DNA of 64,000 bases, taken from NCBI RefSeq assembly GCF_027886475.1, contig NZ_CP115670.1, positions 248,001 through 312,000 of the forward strand, written 5' to 3'. The translations under genes and the position numbers were made by a program. Shown in pieces: positions 37,975 to 46,467 of this stretch (its first letter is position 1; the number at the start of each line of letters is the position of its first letter). The notes under the pieces are model-generated. The model saw nothing but the letters and a program-made list of their open reading frames with translations, did no database searches and had not been told where the DNA came from. Origin of the DNA: Corynebacterium sp. SCR221107. GTDB lineage: Bacteria; Actinomycetota; Actinomycetes; Mycobacteriales; Mycobacteriaceae.

Positions 37975-38868
37975 TTAGGGGCGTTCGACGACGTGTAGCA
38001 GAGTGGCGGACGGGCGGCAGAAAAGGCGCACCGGGGCAAACTTTGAGGTGCCCAGACCGTTGGAGACGTGCATCCACATATCCCCAAAGCGGTGCAGACC
38101 CTGGACCCGCGCGCGGTCGATGCCACAGTTGGTCACCACGGCACGCCCGCCGGACAGACAAATCTGGCCGCCGTGGGTGTGGCCGGAGAAGCTTAAGTCG
38201 TAGCCGTCGGCTTCAAATCGCTCAAGCACACGCGGCTCAGGGGAGTGCAGCAAGGCGATCGATAGATCCGCATCCGGGTTCGGGGCGCCGGCGACCTCAT
38301 CGTAATCATCGAGATCGTGGTGGGGGTCATCCACGCCGGTGGCGGCGATGCGAACGCTGCCCACCTGGAACTCATGGCGTGCCTGATTGGCATCGAGCCA
38401 GCCGTGCTCAAGGAACACCGCACGCATGTCCCGCCAGGGAAGATCGATGTCGGAGACCTTGCGCTTCTTGCCCAGCAGGTAAATAAACGGGTTGACCAGG
38501 CGCGGCGCGTAATAATCGTTGGTGCCAAACACGAACAGACCAGGGAATCGCAGCAGAGGATTCAACGCCCGCAAAACACCGGGAACACCCTTCGGATCGG
38601 AAAGATTATCGCCGGTGTTGATCACCAAGTCGGGGCGCAGATCCGCAAGCTGAGCCACCCACTGCTGCTTACGCGTCTGATTAGGCACCATGTGCAGGTC
38701 GCTGATGTGGAGGATCGTGAAATCCTTTGCGCCGCGCAGGGTGCCAGGTTCAAGAATCGGAACGGTGACTTCCTTGAGTTCAAACTGGGAGCACTCGCGC
38801 ACACCCCACGCAGCGGCGGCTATGCCGGAAGCGGCGAGTCCAGTAAGGAACCGAATGGTCCGATTCAT
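37975..38868 (-). CDS. Metallophosphoesterase, membrane-anchored
   Basis: A 297-residue calcineurin-like phosphoesterase with an N-terminal anchor or signal (TGLAASGIAAAAWGV). Metal motifs in order: ILHISDLHM (DxH), VINTGDNL (GD), VFGTNDYY in place of GNHD/E, ALLHSPEP and FSGHTHGGQI (GHxH). The GTND variant, with the usual histidine moved to asparagine, is typical for this actinobacterial subgroup as far as I recall. Divergent from the YqeY gene. The substrate is unknown; an outer-face phosphoesterase is likely. Confidence 0.85.
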   Translation of the reverse strand: MNRTIRFLTGLAASGIAAAAWGVRECSQFELKEVTVPILEPGTLRGAKDFTILHISDLHMVPNQTRKQQWVAQLADLRPDLVINTGDNLSDPKGVPGVLRALNPLLRFPGLFVFGTNDYYAPRLVNPFIYLLGKKRKVSDIDLPWRDMRAVFLEHGWLDANQARHEFQVGSVRIAATGVDDPHHDLDDYDEVAGAPNPDADLSIALLHSPEPRVLERFEADGYDLSFSGHTHGGQICLSGGRAVVTNCGIDRARVQGLHRFGDMWMHVSNGLGTSKFAPVRLFCRPSATLLHVVERP

Positions 38869-38998
38869 GACATCCTCCGTGGAAGTAAGTTTGGCTACAT
38901 GGCTTTAAGGCCACAAGTTCTAAAAAAGACTTTAACCCTCAAGCCTAGCGATAAAGATTTCGCAACATCGCGAAAACCAGAGGGTAGCATGAACAATC

Positions 38999-39451
38999 AT
39001 GAGTGAACTGAAAGACCAGATCCGTAAAGATATGACCGCCGCCATGAAGGCCCGCGAAAAGGAGCGTACCGGCGCCCTGCGCATGCTGCTGGCCGCCCTC
39101 CAGGTCGAGGAGACCTCCGGTTCCAAGCACGAGCTCACCGACGAGGACGTGCTCAAGGTCATCGCCCGTGAGATTAAAAAGCGCCGCGAATCCGCCGAGG
39201 TCTACGCCGAGGCCGGCAGGCAGGAGCTTGCCGACGCCGAGCTGTTCGAAGCCGAGGTGCTGTCCGCCTACCAGCCGGCCCAGCTTGACGACGAAGAACT
39301 CGCCCAGCTCGTGGCCGAGGCGATCGCCGCGGTCGAGGGGGAAGTCACCATTCGCCAGATGGGCCAGGTCATGAAGATCGCCACCGCCAAGGCCGCAGGA
39401 CGCGCCGACGGAAAACGCCTGTCGACGGCAGTGCGACAGGCGTTGAGCTAG
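38999..39451 (+). CDS. GatB/YqeY domain protein
   Basis: A 150-residue single-domain YqeY protein, related to the C-terminal domain of the amidotransferase subunit GatB. Features are LKDQIRKDMTAAMKAREKERT, then ITAREIKKRRESAEVYAEAGR-like helix (seen as VIAREIKKRRESAEVYAEAG), and the end QMGQVMKIATAKAAGRADGKRL with GRADG. The role is uncertain; a tRNA-related function is proposed for the family. It is convergent with the penicillin-binding protein gene. Confidence 0.9.
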   Translation: MSELKDQIRKDMTAAMKAREKERTGALRMLLAALQVEETSGSKHELTDEDVLKVIAREIKKRRESAEVYAEAGRQELADAELFEAEVLSAYQPAQLDDEELAQLVAEAIAAVEGEVTIRQMGQVMKIATAKAAGRADGKRLSTAVRQALS

Positions 39452-39495
39452 TGTGTGGCCGCGCTGGCGTGGGACGCTGGCGCTAGGCGATGGAG

Positions 39496-41898
39496 CTAGT
39501 TGGCATTCGGTTCGAGCAGTGACTGGATCTGATCGCTGAGGTCATTGAGATCCTGCTCGTTGATGCCGAATAGGTCACTGATATTCGAGTTCGCGGACGC
39601 GCTCGGCGCGGTGGTGGTGGGCGCGGTGGACGTCGGCCGCGGCCGCGTGCCATCGGAGACATAGACCGTCACCTTCGAGCCCTCGCGCAGCGGCGGGGTA
39701 GCGTCGATACGCATGACGCGATCCTTGGCCGTGCCATCGCCAGCGCTGACCTGCAGCGTCACGTCATAGCCCAGGCCAGTCAGTTCCTTGCGGACATCCT
39801 CGGCCAGCTTGCCGCGGTACTTGTCCGACAAAGTACCAGCAACACCGGTGTCATAGGCCGGGTCGTAGGCAGGCAACGAGCCCGCGGAAGCACCCAGAGC
39901 GCTTGCGGCCTGGAACCAGGTCTGTGCAGGCTCATCGCCGCCGTAGAGCGAGCCGTAGGAGCACTGCGAAACCGGGGCGGTGCACAACGGGGAGATCGTG
40001 GTGCCGTCGTTATAGATGTAGGTCGCCGCCGCGAAGTTGCTATTAAAGCCCATAAAGGCAGCCGACTGGTGCGACTCAGTAGTACCCGTCTTCGCCGCCA
40101 CCGGCGCGTTCCACCCAGCCGCCCGCGCGGCATCAGCTGCGGTGCCCCGCGTGGCGTCTTGGCTCAGCCCGTTCGCCAAAGCATTGGCGACATCGGTGCT
40201 AATCGCCTGTTCGCAAGCCGGGCGCTCAATGTAGATCTCCTGGCCATTGTCATCGGTGACCGAATCCAAGGGGCTTGGCTCGCACCAGGTACCGCCCGAG
40301 GCGAGGGTCGCAGCGACGTTCGACAACTCCAGCGCATTGACGGCGGTAGGTCCAAGGGTGAAGGAACCGAGGTTGTGTGCCTTCATATAGTCCGCGATGG
40401 AGCTTTCCCCATCGAAGGAACCCTCGTTGGTATAGGAACGCAGGCCCATCTTCACGGCCAGGTCCACCACGTTGCTCACGCCCAGCTTCTCAATCAGCAT
40501 GACAAACGGCGTATTGGGAGACTGGGCCAACGTATCGCGCAGCGTCATCGACGATGCATAAGAGCCCGAGTTCTCCACGCAATAGCTTCCCGCCGGGCAG
40601 CCCGAGGCGCCGCCCTCACCCATGCCCTGAGCCACGTAGCGCGTGGGCACCTGCAGCACGGTATCGAGACCATAGCCCTGATTAAGGGCTTCGGCGGCGG
40701 TGAAAATCTTAAACACCGAACCCGCGCCATTGCCCACCAACGAGGCAGTTTGCGGTAGCACCGTTTGCCCGGCCTCCAGGTCGAGGCCATAGTCACGCGA
40801 GGAGGTCATGGCCAAGATACGGCGGGAATTCGTGCCCGGCTCCACCACGTTCATGACGTCGGCAACGCCATAGGTCGACGAAGGAACTTGGCTGCTGACC
40901 GCAGCGTGCGCAGCATTTTGAACATTCTGGTCCAAGGTGGTCTTGATGGTGTAGGAACCACGCGTGAGCTGATCGGTATCGAGCCCCCTGCTGGCTAGAT
41001 AATTGAGTACATAGTCGCAGAAGAAACCATTGTCGCCAGCGTTAATGCAGCCGTTGGGCAGCCCCTGTGGGGACTCCAAGACTCCCAAGGGCTCAAGGTG
41101 GAAGCGATCGGCGTCTTCCTGGGTCAGGGTGCCGGTAGAGACCATCGCGTCTAGGACCTGGTCGCGGCGGGCAACAACAGCCTCGGCGTTGGTATAGGGA
41201 TCGAGATAAGAAGAGGACTGCACCATGCCCGCCAGCATCGCTGCCTGCGGGACATTCAGCTCGGCGGCGGAAATCCCAAAGTAGGTGCGCGCGGCGGCCT
41301 CGATGCCGTAGGCGCCATTGCCGAAGGGGATCAGGTTGAGATAGCGGGTGAGGATCTCATCCTTGCTAAGGCTCTCATCGATGCTGGAGGCCATGCGCAT
41401 CTCGCGCAGCTTACGTGGGATCGAGGTCTCCACGGCCGCGGCCTGTTCGTCGGCGTTGTTGGAGGTAACCAACAACAAATAGTTCTTGACGTACTGCTGA
41501 TCAATGGTGGAGGCGCCCTGCTCCACGCCGCCGGCGACAAGGTTGGTGGCTATAGCGCGAAGATTGCCCTGGATATCAACGCCGTTGTGCTCATAAAAAC
41601 GCCGATCCTCAATCGAGACGATGGCATCTTTCATCGTCTGTGCGATCTGCGTGCTGTCCACCTCATAGCGGCGCTGCGAGTAGATCCAAGCGATCACGTT
41701 GTCGTTGGCGTCCGTAATCGTAGTGACCCCCGGTGCGGAACCATCGGTGAGGTCCTCAAGGTTGGATTGCATCGTCGCGTTTGTGCGATCAACAGCAACG
41801 CCGCCCAAGGCGGCAACGGGGCTAAGCGCTACTGCGCTGGTCAGCCCCGCCGCGATGGTGGCTCCAAGCAACTTCATCAGTGAATTCCACTTTGACAC
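39496..41898 (-). CDS. Class A penicillin-binding protein (bifunctional) with PASTA domain
   Basis: An 800-residue PBP1-type enzyme. After a membrane anchor (IAAGLTSAVALSPVAAL) comes the GT51 glycosyltransferase with its glutamate in SIEDRRFYEHNGVD and QGASTIDQQYVKNYLL. The transpeptidase has the serine in GSVFKIFTAAEAL, SPN in LAQSPNTPFVM and KTG in VAAKTGTTESHQSAAFMG. A PASTA domain (about 695-760: DVRKELTGLGYDVTLQV, PPLREGSKVTVYVSDG) and a Thr/Pro-rich tail end the protein. It polymerises and crosslinks peptidoglycan. The GTG at 41898 opens a minus-strand gene divergent from whcA, as in other corynebacteria. Confidence 0.93.
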   Translation of the reverse strand: MSKWNSLMKLLGATIAAGLTSAVALSPVAALGGVAVDRTNATMQSNLEDLTDGSAPGVTTITDANDNVIAWIYSQRRYEVDSTQIAQTMKDAIVSIEDRRFYEHNGVDIQGNLRAIATNLVAGGVEQGASTIDQQYVKNYLLLVTSNNADEQAAAVETSIPRKLREMRMASSIDESLSKDEILTRYLNLIPFGNGAYGIEAAARTYFGISAAELNVPQAAMLAGMVQSSSYLDPYTNAEAVVARRDQVLDAMVSTGTLTQEDADRFHLEPLGVLESPQGLPNGCINAGDNGFFCDYVLNYLASRGLDTDQLTRGSYTIKTTLDQNVQNAAHAAVSSQVPSSTYGVADVMNVVEPGTNSRRILAMTSSRDYGLDLEAGQTVLPQTASLVGNGAGSVFKIFTAAEALNQGYGLDTVLQVPTRYVAQGMGEGGASGCPAGSYCVENSGSYASSMTLRDTLAQSPNTPFVMLIEKLGVSNVVDLAVKMGLRSYTNEGSFDGESSIADYMKAHNLGSFTLGPTAVNALELSNVAATLASGGTWCEPSPLDSVTDDNGQEIYIERPACEQAISTDVANALANGLSQDATRGTAADAARAAGWNAPVAAKTGTTESHQSAAFMGFNSNFAAATYIYNDGTTISPLCTAPVSQCSYGSLYGGDEPAQTWFQAASALGASAGSLPAYDPAYDTGVAGTLSDKYRGKLAEDVRKELTGLGYDVTLQVSAGDGTAKDRVMRIDATPPLREGSKVTVYVSDGTRPRPTSTAPTTTAPSASANSNISDLFGINEQDLNDLSDQIQSLLEPNAN

Positions 41899-41981
41899 TC
41901 TTTTACCCTAGCGGGCGAACCTGTGAGTAGGGAATGCGAAAACCCCCCTCAATGTGTGATCCATTCGACTAAGTACCTAAA

Positions 41982-42002
41982 AAGTGAATACACTTACAAG
42001 TG
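41982..42002. promoter_or_regulatory. Overlapping palindromic half-sites upstream of whcA
   Basis: AAGTG-AATA-CACTT-AC-AAGTG contains three alternating half-sites forming two overlapping palindromes, about 50 bases before the whcA start and 85 before the PBP start. It may bind a dimeric regulator of either divergent gene; the protein is unknown. Confidence 0.4.
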
Positions 42003-42049
42003 TGCAAAAGCCGAAAGGCAAGGTTTCCACAAGGGTAGGAGGACGACCA

Positions 42050-42394
42050 ATGACTGCATCGCTTCTTAATGACATGAAGCGCAATCCATTTACTGCCTCG
42101 AATCAGGTCGCAGGTAGTGGCGATCGGGGGGATTGGGTCATGCAGGCTCACTGCCGAAACGGGGACCCGGACGCGCTTTTCGTGCGTGGTGCCGCTCAGC
42201 GTCGGGCAGCCGCGATTTGCCGCCAGTGCCCAGTAGTGATGCAGTGTCGCGCAGACGCCTTGGATAACAAGGTGGAATTTGGAGTGTGGGGCGGACTCAC
42301 CGAGCGTCAGCGCCGTGCCTTGCTCCGCAAGAACCCGCACATCACCAATTGGGCGGACTACCTAGCCTCCGGTGGGGAACTCATCGGAATCTAA
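42050..42394 (+). CDS. whcA: WhiB-family iron-sulfur regulator (WhcA-like)
   Basis: A 114-residue WhiB protein. Four cluster cysteines are seen: AHCRNGDP, then CRQCPVVMQC (CxxC-x5-C). The WhiB turn is GVWGGLTERQRRALL, followed by basic residues RKNPHITNW. The ATG at 42050 is set by AGGAGG eight bases before it, excluding the longer in-frame start. In C. glutamicum the gene at this position is whcA, a repressor of oxidative-stress genes; the assignment rests on position and sequence type. Confidence 0.88.
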   Translation: MTASLLNDMKRNPFTASNQVAGSGDRGDWVMQAHCRNGDPDALFVRGAAQRRAAAICRQCPVVMQCRADALDNKVEFGVWGGLTERQRRALLRKNPHITNWADYLASGGELIGI

Positions 42395-42407
42395 TTTAAT
42401 TTCTTTT

Positions 42408-42436
42408 CCGTCTCCTTCGGGAGGCGGATATTTTTA
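42408..42436 (+). terminator. whcA terminator
   Basis: CCGTCTCC / GGAGGCGG (one G-T pair) with a four-base loop, followed by ATATTTTT. Confidence 0.8.
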
Positions 42437-42458
42437 TGCCTCCGGTAAGGTGTAAGGC

Positions 42459-42614
42459 ATGACTAAATGGGAATACGCAACCGTTCCGCTATTAACGCAC
42501 GCCACCAAGCAGATCTTGGACACCTGGGGTGAAGATGGCTGGGAGCTGGTCTCCGTCGTGCCGGGCCCGAACCCTGAAAACGTCGTCGCCTACATGAAGC
42601 GAGAGGTGCAGTAA
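42459..42614 (+). CDS. Small DUF4177-like protein
   Basis: A 51-residue protein beginning MTKWEYATVPLLTHATKQIL, then DTWGEDGWELVSVVPGPN and VVAYMKREVQ. The pattern WEY...W...GWELV...YMKR is that of the DUF4177 family of tiny actinobacterial proteins. AAGG lies just upstream, and the TAA overlaps the ATG of ridA (TAATG), so the two are translated together. Function unknown; conserved pairing with RidA suggests a linked role. Confidence 0.85.
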   Translation: MTKWEYATVPLLTHATKQILDTWGEDGWELVSVVPGPNPENVVAYMKREVQ

Positions 42615-43075
42615 TGGCTACTCATTCCGAGCGTCTCGCTGAACTGGGAATCACCCTCCCGGCGGTAGCGGCACCGGTTGCTGCCTATGTTCCTGCCGTG
42701 AAGGTGGGCAATCAGGTGTGGACCTCTGGCCAGTTGCCCTTTATCGAGGGCGCGCTGCCAGCCACCGGAAAGGTCGGCGCGGAAGTGTCGGCAGAAGACG
42801 CGCAGGCGTTTGCCCGCCAGGCCGCACTCAACGCCTTGGCGGCAGTCGATGCGCTGGTCGGCATCGATAACGTCACCCGCGTGCTCAAGGTCGTGGGCTT
42901 TGTGGCCTCTGCCTCCGGATTCGGAGGTCAGCCCGCCGTGCTCAACGGTGCCTCCAACCTCATGGGTGAGATCTTCGGTGAGGCGGGCGCGCACGCGCGT
43001 TCGGCCGTCGGTGTCGCGGAGCTTCCGCTGGATTCCCCCGTCGAGGTGGAAATTGTCGTTGAGGTCACCTCTTAG
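42614..43075 (+). CDS. ridA: RidA-family enamine/imine deaminase
   Basis: A 153-residue RidA (YjgF/YER057c) protein with VWTSGQLPF, ALNALAAVDALVG and a long central segment VVGFVASASGFGGQPAVLNGAS. The C-terminus ARSAVGVAELPLDSPVEVEIVV has the conserved region before which the arginine binds the imine carboxylate (HARSAVGV). RidA removes reactive 2-aminoacrylate-type intermediates from PLP enzymes. Coupled to the small upstream gene and followed 38 bp later by the MBL-fold hydrolase. Confidence 0.9.
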   Translation: MATHSERLAELGITLPAVAAPVAAYVPAVKVGNQVWTSGQLPFIEGALPATGKVGAEVSAEDAQAFARQAALNALAAVDALVGIDNVTRVLKVVGFVASASGFGGQPAVLNGASNLMGEIFGEAGAHARSAVGVAELPLDSPVEVEIVVEVTS

Positions 43076-43113
43076 AGCGTGAAGCCTCGATAACTGGTAC
43101 AAGTTCGCCGAAA

Positions 43114-43944
43114 ATGGCTAAAGTTAAACACATGCAGCATCCTGCCTACAGCCAGTTGCGTCCGGTAACACCGTCCGCCGCCGTTGTCCTTTGCCCCAAC
43201 CCCGGATACTCCTCTTTGGAGGGGACAAACTCCTGGGTCATCCGCGCGCCCGAAGATCCGCGCAGCATCGTGATCGACCCCGGTCCCGCCGACGAAGGGC
43301 ACCTCAACGTGCTCCACGCAAAGGCAGATGAGGTTGGTGTTGTCCTCCTTACGCACCGTCACCATGATCACGCCGACGGCGCGCAGCGTTTCCGTCAGTT
43401 GACCGGCGCGCCGGTGCGTGCAGTGGATCCTTCCTATTGCGCTGGCGGGCAGCCGCTGACCCCGGGCGAGGTCATCTCCATTGACGGTGTGACCCCTCAG
43501 GTCGAGGTCGTGGCCACCCCAGGGCATACCAGTGACTCCGTGTGCTTCTTCATTTGGAGCGGTGAGCCACACAAATCCACCTTGGAGGGCATTTGCACCG
43601 GTGACACGATTGCGGGTCGTCACACCACCATGATCTCCGAGACCGATGGTGATCTGGGCAAGTACATGCAGACCTTGGAGCTGTTGCAGGAGCGGGGCAA
43701 GGATGTCCGCCTGCTTCCGGGGCACGGCCCCGACGGTGAGGACGTGGCAAGCTACGCAACTTGGTATCTCGAGCGCCGCCATCAGCGCCTCGATCAGATC
43801 ATCGCGGCGAAGAAGAAGCTCGGCGATGATGTGGCACTCAAGGATCTCATTGATGAGATCTACGATGACGTGGATCCGGTACTGCGTGGCGCAGCGGAAC
43901 AGTCCACCCGCGTCGCGCTGCGTTACCTAGAAAAGCAAAAGTAG
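43114..43944 (+). CDS. MBL-fold metallo-hydrolase
   Basis: A 276-residue metallo-beta-lactamase fold enzyme. Zinc ligands are in THRHHDHADG (HxHxDH), TPGHTSDSV, CTGDTIAGR and PGHGPDGED. The C-terminal about 70 residues form the LACTB2/winged-helix type extension (RRHQRLDQIIAAKKKLGDD), where glyoxalase-like and endoribonuclease-like members differ. The substrate is not predictable. It lies between ridA and a strong terminator and is convergent with glxR. Confidence 0.88.
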   Translation: MAKVKHMQHPAYSQLRPVTPSAAVVLCPNPGYSSLEGTNSWVIRAPEDPRSIVIDPGPADEGHLNVLHAKADEVGVVLLTHRHHDHADGAQRFRQLTGAPVRAVDPSYCAGGQPLTPGEVISIDGVTPQVEVVATPGHTSDSVCFFIWSGEPHKSTLEGICTGDTIAGRHTTMISETDGDLGKYMQTLELLQERGKDVRLLPGHGPDGEDVASYATWYLERRHQRLDQIIAAKKKLGDDVALKDLIDEIYDDVDPVLRGAAEQSTRVALRYLEKQK

Positions 43945-43953
43945 TCCGAGATA

Positions 43954-43990
43954 GATGAAAGCCCCCACGAGGTGGGGGCTTTCATCTTTT
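43954..43990. terminator. Convergent terminator between MBL gene and glxR
   Basis: Perfect 15-base arms GATGAAAGCCCCCAC / GTGGGGGCTTTCATC with a three-base loop, followed by TTTT; suitable in both directions. Confidence 0.9.
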
Positions 43991-43993
43991 CAC

Positions 43994-44677
43994 TTAGCGG
44001 GCGCGCTTTGCTAGGTGTTCTGGGTCCACGATGAGCACGGACTTGCCCTCGAGGCGAATCCAGCCGCGATGCGCGAAGGTAGCCAGGGCCTTGTTCACGG
44101 TCTCGCGAGAAGCGCCGACCAGCTGTGCGATCTCTTCCTGGGTGAGGTCGTGGTTCACGCGCAGGGCTCCGCCTTCCTGGGTGCCGAAGCGGTTGGCCAG
44201 CTGCAGCAGCGTCTTGGCCACGCGACCGGGGACATCGGTGAAGATGAGATCGGCCAGGGAGGCGTTGGTGCGGCGCAGGCGGCGAGCCAACACGCGCAGG
44301 AGCTGCTCGGAAATCTCCGGGTGCTCAGCGATCCACTTGTGCAGCATCTCGGAGTTCATGGTTGCTGCATGCACCTCGGTCACGCACACTGCCGAAGAGG
44401 TGCGAGGACCCGGATCGAAGATGGAGAGCTCGCCGAACATGTCGGACGGGCCCATTACGGTGAGCAGATTCTCGCGCCCGTCGCTCGAATGGCGGGCGAG
44501 CTTCACCTTGCCGGAGGTGATGATGTAAAGGCGGTCACCCGGCTCGTGCTCTTCGAAAATGGTGGCACCGCGCGGGAAGCGCACGGTCTCTAGCTCCTGA
44601 ATGAGGTTGTTGACAGCAACCGGATCCACACCCTGGAAAATTCCGGCGCGGGACAGGATGTCGTGTACACCTTCCAC
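43994..44677 (-). CDS. glxR: cAMP-responsive global regulator GlxR (CRP/FNR family)
   Basis: A 227-residue CRP homologue. The cAMP pocket is in [21 protein letters not shown], and the helix-turn-helix in [24 protein letters not shown]. The sequence is close to corynebacterial GlxR, which controls a large part of the genome in carbon, respiration and envelope metabolism and binds TGTGA-N6-TCACA sites. No perfect such site is seen in its own upstream region by eye. Divergent side holds a small membrane-protein gene and nth, as in related genomes. Confidence 0.95.
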   Translation of the reverse strand: MEGVHDILSRAGIFQGVDPVAVNNLIQELETVRFPRGATIFEEHEPGDRLYIITSGKVKLARHSSDGRENLLTVMGPSDMFGELSIFDPGPRTSSAVCVTEVHAATMNSEMLHKWIAEHPEISEQLLRVLARRLRRTNASLADLIFTDVPGRVAKTLLQLANRFGTQEGGALRVNHDLTQEEIAQLVGASRETVNKALATFAHRGWIRLEGKSVLIVDPEHLAKRAR

Positions 44678-44929
44678 GTCTAATGACTCCTCTACATAAA
44701 AGATGACGCGACTTCCCTTTTGTGCCAGCTGAAACCGCCCCCTTAGGAAAAGATAAGGTTTCGAGCCAGTGCGTCACGTCTCGGTATATAAGTTATCTTC
44801 CCATACCTTACTATGAAATAGGTTACAGGGGCACCTCAAAAATCGAAGTATCACAAGGTCTGACATTTAGGGGGAGTCATGTGGGGGTGAAACGGGCACT
44901 TGTGCCGGTGAAAAAGAGTGCGAAAACCC
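44678..44929. other. glxR upstream region
   Basis: About 250 bases containing AT-rich promoter-like sequence (TATATAAGTTATCTT around 44792) and no credible gene. It separates glxR from the small membrane-protein gene, which runs towards it. Confidence 0.4.
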
Positions 44930-45055
44930 CTACGCGGACGTGGGCTTTGCGGCCTCAGGGGTGGACTTGGGGAGAAGCTTCTTCTCCAGGCGGTCCATCC
45001 ATACAAGGAAAAGGGTAAGGAACACAGGAACTACGATTACCAAGAAAGCACTCAT
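44930..45055 (-). CDS. Small single-helix membrane protein
   Basis: A 41-residue protein: MSAFLVIVVPVFLTLFLVWM spans the membrane, followed by DRLEKKLLPKSTPEAAKPTS on the cytoplasmic side. The ATG is at 45055 with a GGGGAAAC purine stretch just upstream, and the TAG is at 44930. It is divergent from nth with 46 bases between. A hydrophobic segment of exact membrane length followed by basic residues argues against chance. I do not know a named family; it is small enough to be missed by most gene finders. Confidence 0.6.
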   Translation of the reverse strand: MSAFLVIVVPVFLTLFLVWMDRLEKKLLPKSTPEAAKPTSA

Positions 45056-45101
45056 AGTTTCCCCATTTTACGCCCAGACTTTTCGCTTACACTGTTGAGC
45101 T

Positions 45102-45860
45102 ATGACTGCCACGACCCCGCTCGCTTTAAAACGGCGCGCCCGGCGCATCAACCGCATGCTAGCCGAGGGCTACCCGGACGCCCATTGCGAGTTGGACTTT
45201 AGCAACCCTTTGGAGTTGACGGTGGCTACCGTCCTTTCCGCGCAGTGTACGGATGTGCGAGTCAACCAGGTTACCCCGGCGCTGTTTGCCACGTATCCCA
45301 CCGCCGAGGCCTATGCAACGGCCAACGAACTGGAGCTGCAGGAGATCATCCGCCCCACCGGGTTCTATAAGGCTAAGGCCGCCCACCTCATCGGACTGGG
45401 GCGGATGCTGGTGTCCGACTATGGTGGGGAGGTTCCCACGGCGCTCGAGGACCTGGTCCGCTTGCCAGGGGTAGGCCGCAAGACCGCGCACGTGGTGCGC
45501 GGAAATGCCTTCGGCATCCCCGGGCTGACCGTCGATACCCATTTCGGCCGGCTGGTGCGCAGGTTGGGGCTGACGTCCCAAGAGGATCCAGTGAAGGTCG
45601 AGCACGACATCGCCGAACTGATAGAGAAGAAGGAATGGACGATGTTTTCGCATCGGATCATCTTCCACGGGCGCAGGGTATGCCACTCCCGGAAGCCGGC
45701 CTGCGGCGCGTGCTTTCTAGCCAAGCAGTGCCCAAGCTTCGGGCTGGGGCCGGTGGATCCGGCCGTGGCCTCCGAGCTGGTGACAGGCCCCGAGCGCGAG
45801 CACCTTTTGGACATGGCGGGCGCTATTATGGGCACATCAACTAATTCAGGAAAGGGTTAG
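45102..45860 (+). CDS. nth: Endonuclease III
   Basis: A 252-residue DNA glycosylase/AP lyase that removes oxidised pyrimidines. It has the helix-hairpin-helix [12 protein letters not shown] with the catalytic lysine, the catalytic aspartate in [13 protein letters not shown] and the iron-sulfur cysteines C-x6-C-x2-C-x5-C in [19 protein letters not shown] roughly 35-residue C-terminal tail exceeds the E. coli length. The thioredoxin-like gene starts one base after its stop, indicating an operon. Confidence 0.95.
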   Translation: MTATTPLALKRRARRINRMLAEGYPDAHCELDFSNPLELTVATVLSAQCTDVRVNQVTPALFATYPTAEAYATANELELQEIIRPTGFYKAKAAHLIGLGRMLVSDYGGEVPTALEDLVRLPGVGRKTAHVVRGNAFGIPGLTVDTHFGRLVRRLGLTSQEDPVKVEHDIAELIEKKEWTMFSHRIIFHGRRVCHSRKPACGACFLAKQCPSFGLGPVDPAVASELVTGPEREHLLDMAGAIMGTSTNSGKG

Positions 45861-45861
45861 G

Positions 45862-46461
45862 ATGCCAAGAAAGACAGTCATCGCTTCGGTCATCGTGTTC
45901 CTCCTCGGGATCGTGCTGTTGCTGATGTTGGCACCGAACCTGAGAAACGATAGCTCCACCGAGGAAGCAGCCACGGAGGAGTCCACGGCGTTGGGAACCC
46001 TCGAGGTTCCGGCGCGGCCGTCGTGTCCGGCGGGGGAGGTGGCGGGCATTGATTTGCCGTGCCTGGGTCCCGCGTCGGAAAGCGACGATACGGGCGATGT
46101 CGCCGGCGCCAGTGCCGGTTATACGATCGTGAGCCTGTGGGCGTGGTGGTGCGAGCCGTGCCGGGTGGAGCTGCCGCTGTTTGACGAGCTCGCCGCCAAG
46201 CACCCGGAGTATGAGGTGGTGGGCGTTCACGCGGACAAGTTCGCCGCCAATGGCGCGGCCATGCTCAACGACCTCGGCGTGAACATTCCCTCCTATCAGG
46301 ACGATTCCAATCAGTTCGCGGGTACTCTGGGGCTACCCGGCGTGGTGCCCATCACCGTGATCGTGGACAGCCAGGGCGCGATGGTCTCCTTCATCCCGCA
46401 GGCCTTCGAAGACTATGACTCGCTCGAGAAAGCTATCGCGGAGAAGATAGCGCAGGCATAA
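45862..46461 (+). CDS. TlpA-like thioredoxin-fold protein, membrane-anchored
   Basis: A 199-residue redoxin. An uncleaved anchor or signal (VIASVIVFLLGIVLLLMLAP) precedes an acidic linker and a thioredoxin domain with the active site SLWAWWCEPCRVELPLF (WCEPC) and cis-proline VVPITVIVD. Two further cysteines (SCPAGEVAG, LPCLG) lie before the domain. It would act outside the membrane in thiol exchange. Located between nth and a Nudix gene, all in one direction with 1 and 6 bases between. Confidence 0.88.
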   Translation: MPRKTVIASVIVFLLGIVLLLMLAPNLRNDSSTEEAATEESTALGTLEVPARPSCPAGEVAGIDLPCLGPASESDDTGDVAGASAGYTIVSLWAWWCEPCRVELPLFDELAAKHPEYEVVGVHADKFAANGAAMLNDLGVNIPSYQDDSNQFAGTLGLPGVVPITVIVDSQGAMVSFIPQAFEDYDSLEKAIAEKIAQA

Positions 46462-46467
46462 AAGGAC

